From contig NZ_CALNVW010000007.1 in NCBI RefSeq assembly GCF_940670765.1, forward strand, positions 62,001 through 126,000: a DNA stretch of 64,000 bases, written 5' to 3'. The notes under the pieces were generated by a model. The model saw only the letters and a list, made by a program, of their open reading frames with translations, was not told the DNA's origin and did not search any database. The position numbers and the translations under genes were made by a program. This DNA comes from Streptomyces sp. A 4/2. GTDB taxonomy: Bacteria; Actinomycetota; Actinomycetes; Streptomycetales; Streptomycetaceae. Below, piece after piece: positions 62,721 through 64,000 of this stretch; position 1 is the stretch's first letter, and each line of letters opens with the position of its first letter.

Positions 62721-63596
62721 CTACGCCGTCGCGGGTGTCCCCCCGGCGGAAAGCCGGTGGGAGGCCGTCCCGGCGGCCGTGGGTGGAGCGGCCGGGGCTG
62801 CCTCGCGGTCGGGCGAGAGCGGGTCGGTCACCGTGCCGGACTCCTCGTCGAAGAGCCCCTGCGCCAGCCTGGTCACCGCTGCGGGGACCGGCGGCGCGAG
62901 GTCGGCCACAGCGTGGAGACCGGACAGGACGTCGTCGGGTCGCACAGCAGGCGTCACGTGCCGAACAACCAGCCGCAGTATCGCACAGCGCTCACCCCCC
63001 GGCCTATTGACGAGGTCCGTGCCGTCCGCTCCGGTGGCGTCGGCGCGCGCACCGGGCTCGGGGCGGACGGCCACCAGCTCGGCCACGGCGCTGCGGGCGT
63101 CGAAGGTCCGCACACCGTTCTTCGTACGGCGCTGGACCTCGACGGTCCCGGCCGCGACGAAGGCCGCGACGGCCCGCTCCGCTTCCTCGAACTCGACGCC
63201 GTCCAGGCGCAGTTCCCATACGGACGCGGTCAGCCGATCGGCGAGACCCGAGGTGCGCGCCTCGACCGCGTCGGTGATGTCGAGCCCGTCGGGGAGTGAT
63301 TCGTCCAGGAGCTGCCGCAGCTTCTCCGGGTCGCGCGCCTCGGTGAGCGCGATCTCCAGGAATTCGGCCTCGCTGCCGGTGCCGGTGGGTGCGGCATTGG
63401 CGTACGAGACCTTCGGGTGCGGGGTGAAGCCCGCCGAGTACGCCATGGGCACCTCGGCTCTGCGCAGTGCCCGCTCGAAGGCGCGCTGGAAGTCACGGTG
63501 GCTGGTGAACCGGAGGCGGCCGCGCTTGGTGTAGCGCAGTCGGATGCGCTGCACCGCCGGAGCGGGCGGCGGGCCTTCGGGCTGTCGCTTGCCCAG
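62721..63596 (-). CDS. TIGR03936-type radical-SAM-associated protein (DUF2344), CTG start
   Basis: 291 residues when started at the CTG at 63596, which has GAGGAG eight bases upstream and gives (M)GKRQPEGPPPAPAVQRIRLRYTKRG. The first standard start, a GTG at 63554, leaves only one residue before the conserved IRLRYTKRGRLRFTSHRDF. This domain, with GFTPHPKVSYANAAPTG, is widely found fused to or beside B12-binding radical SAM proteins of the TIGR03960 type. Here the partner lies 296 bases upstream. Precise role unknown, possibly tRNA or rRNA modification. The last 100 residues are Ala/Pro-rich. Confidence 0.83.
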   Translation of the reverse strand: MGKRQPEGPPPAPAVQRIRLRYTKRGRLRFTSHRDFQRAFERALRRAEVPMAYSAGFTPHPKVSYANAAPTGTGSEAEFLEIALTEARDPEKLRQLLDESLPDGLDITDAVEARTSGLADRLTASVWELRLDGVEFEEAERAVAAFVAAGTVEVQRRTKNGVRTFDARSAVAELVAVRPEPGARADATGADGTDLVNRPGGERCAILRLVVRHVTPAVRPDDVLSGLHAVADLAPPVPAAVTRLAQGLFDEESGTVTDPLSPDREAAPAAPPTAAGTASHRLSAGGTPATA

Positions 63597-63833
63597 TGGT
63601 TCTTCTCCTCGGTGCGGGGCTGGCGCGGGGGACGCGCCGCCCTACGGCGGGGTTCCCGGGGTACCCGGACCGGCTCACCCCGGTCCGGCTCTGTGCCGGA
63701 CAGGGAGATCTCTGGCCTCGGTACCACGTCGGGGACAGTCGTTTCTACTACCCAGAGTACGCGTACGGGGCACCACAGGTTCCCGGACCCGGACGGGCAC
63801 GCTCCGCCGACCGGGGGACGCCCCGTGGTACGC

Positions 63834-63869
63834 CACTGCCCGGCCGCGGAGTTCCGTGGCCGGGCAGTG
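63834..63869 (-). terminator. Terminator after the radical SAM gene
   Basis: 12-bp perfect stem cactgcccggcc / ggccgggcagtg with a 12-base loop, 23 bases past the stop at 63893. Confidence 0.82.
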
Positions 63870-63892
63870 TGCCGGTCGGTGACCGGCGGGGG

Positions 63893-64000
63893 CTACTTGA
63901 CGACCGTCAGCGGCAGCAGTTTCTTGCCGGTGGGGCCGATCTGGATGCTGGTGTCCATCTGCGGGCAGACGCCGCAGTCGAAGCACGGCGTCCAGCGGCA
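63893..64000 (-). CDS. TIGR03960-type B12-binding radical SAM protein, C-terminal fragment
   Basis: The last 35 codons and a TAG stop (63895-63893). The residues read (C)RWTPCFDCGVCPQMDTSIQIGPTGKKLLPLTVVK, a C-terminal end I recognise from the TIGR03960 family, with CFDCGVC a likely metal site. The rest of the gene is beyond the window. Its TIGR03936 partner is the next gene on the same strand. Confidence 0.75.
   Translation of the reverse strand, partial: CRWTPCFDCGVCPQMDTSIQIGPTGKKLLPLTVVK

Noticed and set aside
62721..62770. Unusual 3' end of the TIGR03936-type gene as a frameshift
   Set aside because: The Ala/Pro-rich tail is in frame to a normal stop and such tails vary in this family.

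Overview
This is one continuous stretch of high-GC actinobacterial chromosome, almost certainly Streptomyces. The signs are third-position G/C throughout, many GTG and TTG starts with GGAGG-type ribosome binding sites, a CIRCE-controlled hrcA-dnaJ operon, an RNase E/G of the internal-catalytic-domain type, late-competence comEC/comEA homologues, and a conserved core gene order. From memory the order resembles the S. coelicolor SCO2547-SCO2601 interval, but I could not check that here. I see no insertion sequence, prophage, CRISPR array or rRNA.

Layout. 1-5.5 kb: start of rnz, a HIT protein, a tricorn-type protease, an NB-ARC-like ATPase and a lipoprotein, all on minus. 5.5-12.7 kb: rsmE overlapping a nitronate monooxygenase, hrcA-dnaJ2 behind a perfect CIRCE operator, then a plus-strand metallo-hydrolase and DUF3097 gene converging on hemW. 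12.8-21 kb: a PP2C/anti-sigma-type regulator, an acyl-CoA ligase, lepA divergent from rpsT, and holA divergent from a small gene. 21-31 kb: a YceI-like protein, comEA-comEC, DegV, a membrane-anchored protein, and leuS behind a classical leucine attenuator with its own leader peptide. 31.4-32.4 kb: two identical tRNA-Ala(GGC) genes enclosing two tiny zinc-ribbon genes. 32.5-36 kb: the nadD-LCP-rsfS-phosphatase operon. 36-42.8 kb: two tiny membrane proteins, an M48 protease, two related single-pass membrane proteins, and proA/proB.

42.8-55 kb is the accessory-looking part: a cell-wall glycopolymer locus. It holds two divergent homologous glycosyltransferases, the full dTDP-L-rhamnose pathway (rfbA, rfbB, rfbC, rfbD), a methyltransferase, a CDP-glycerol/ribitol-phosphate polymerase, and a fused cytidylyltransferase-reductase expected to make CDP-ribitol. 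The LCP ligase at 33.7-35.4 kb is a plausible attachment enzyme for the product, and the two membrane proteins at 37.8-39.6 kb are possible helpers.

55-64 kb returns to housekeeping: obgE, rpmA, rplU, a small unknown protein, the giant repeat-flanked RNase E/G, and two radical-SAM-linked genes, the last cut by the window edge.

The most unusual observations are three conserved genes that appear to start at CTG codons, the intact leuS attenuator, the ribitol-phosphate/rhamnose polymer locus with a degenerate LCP protein, and in-frame repeat arrays in comEA and the RNase E/G gene.
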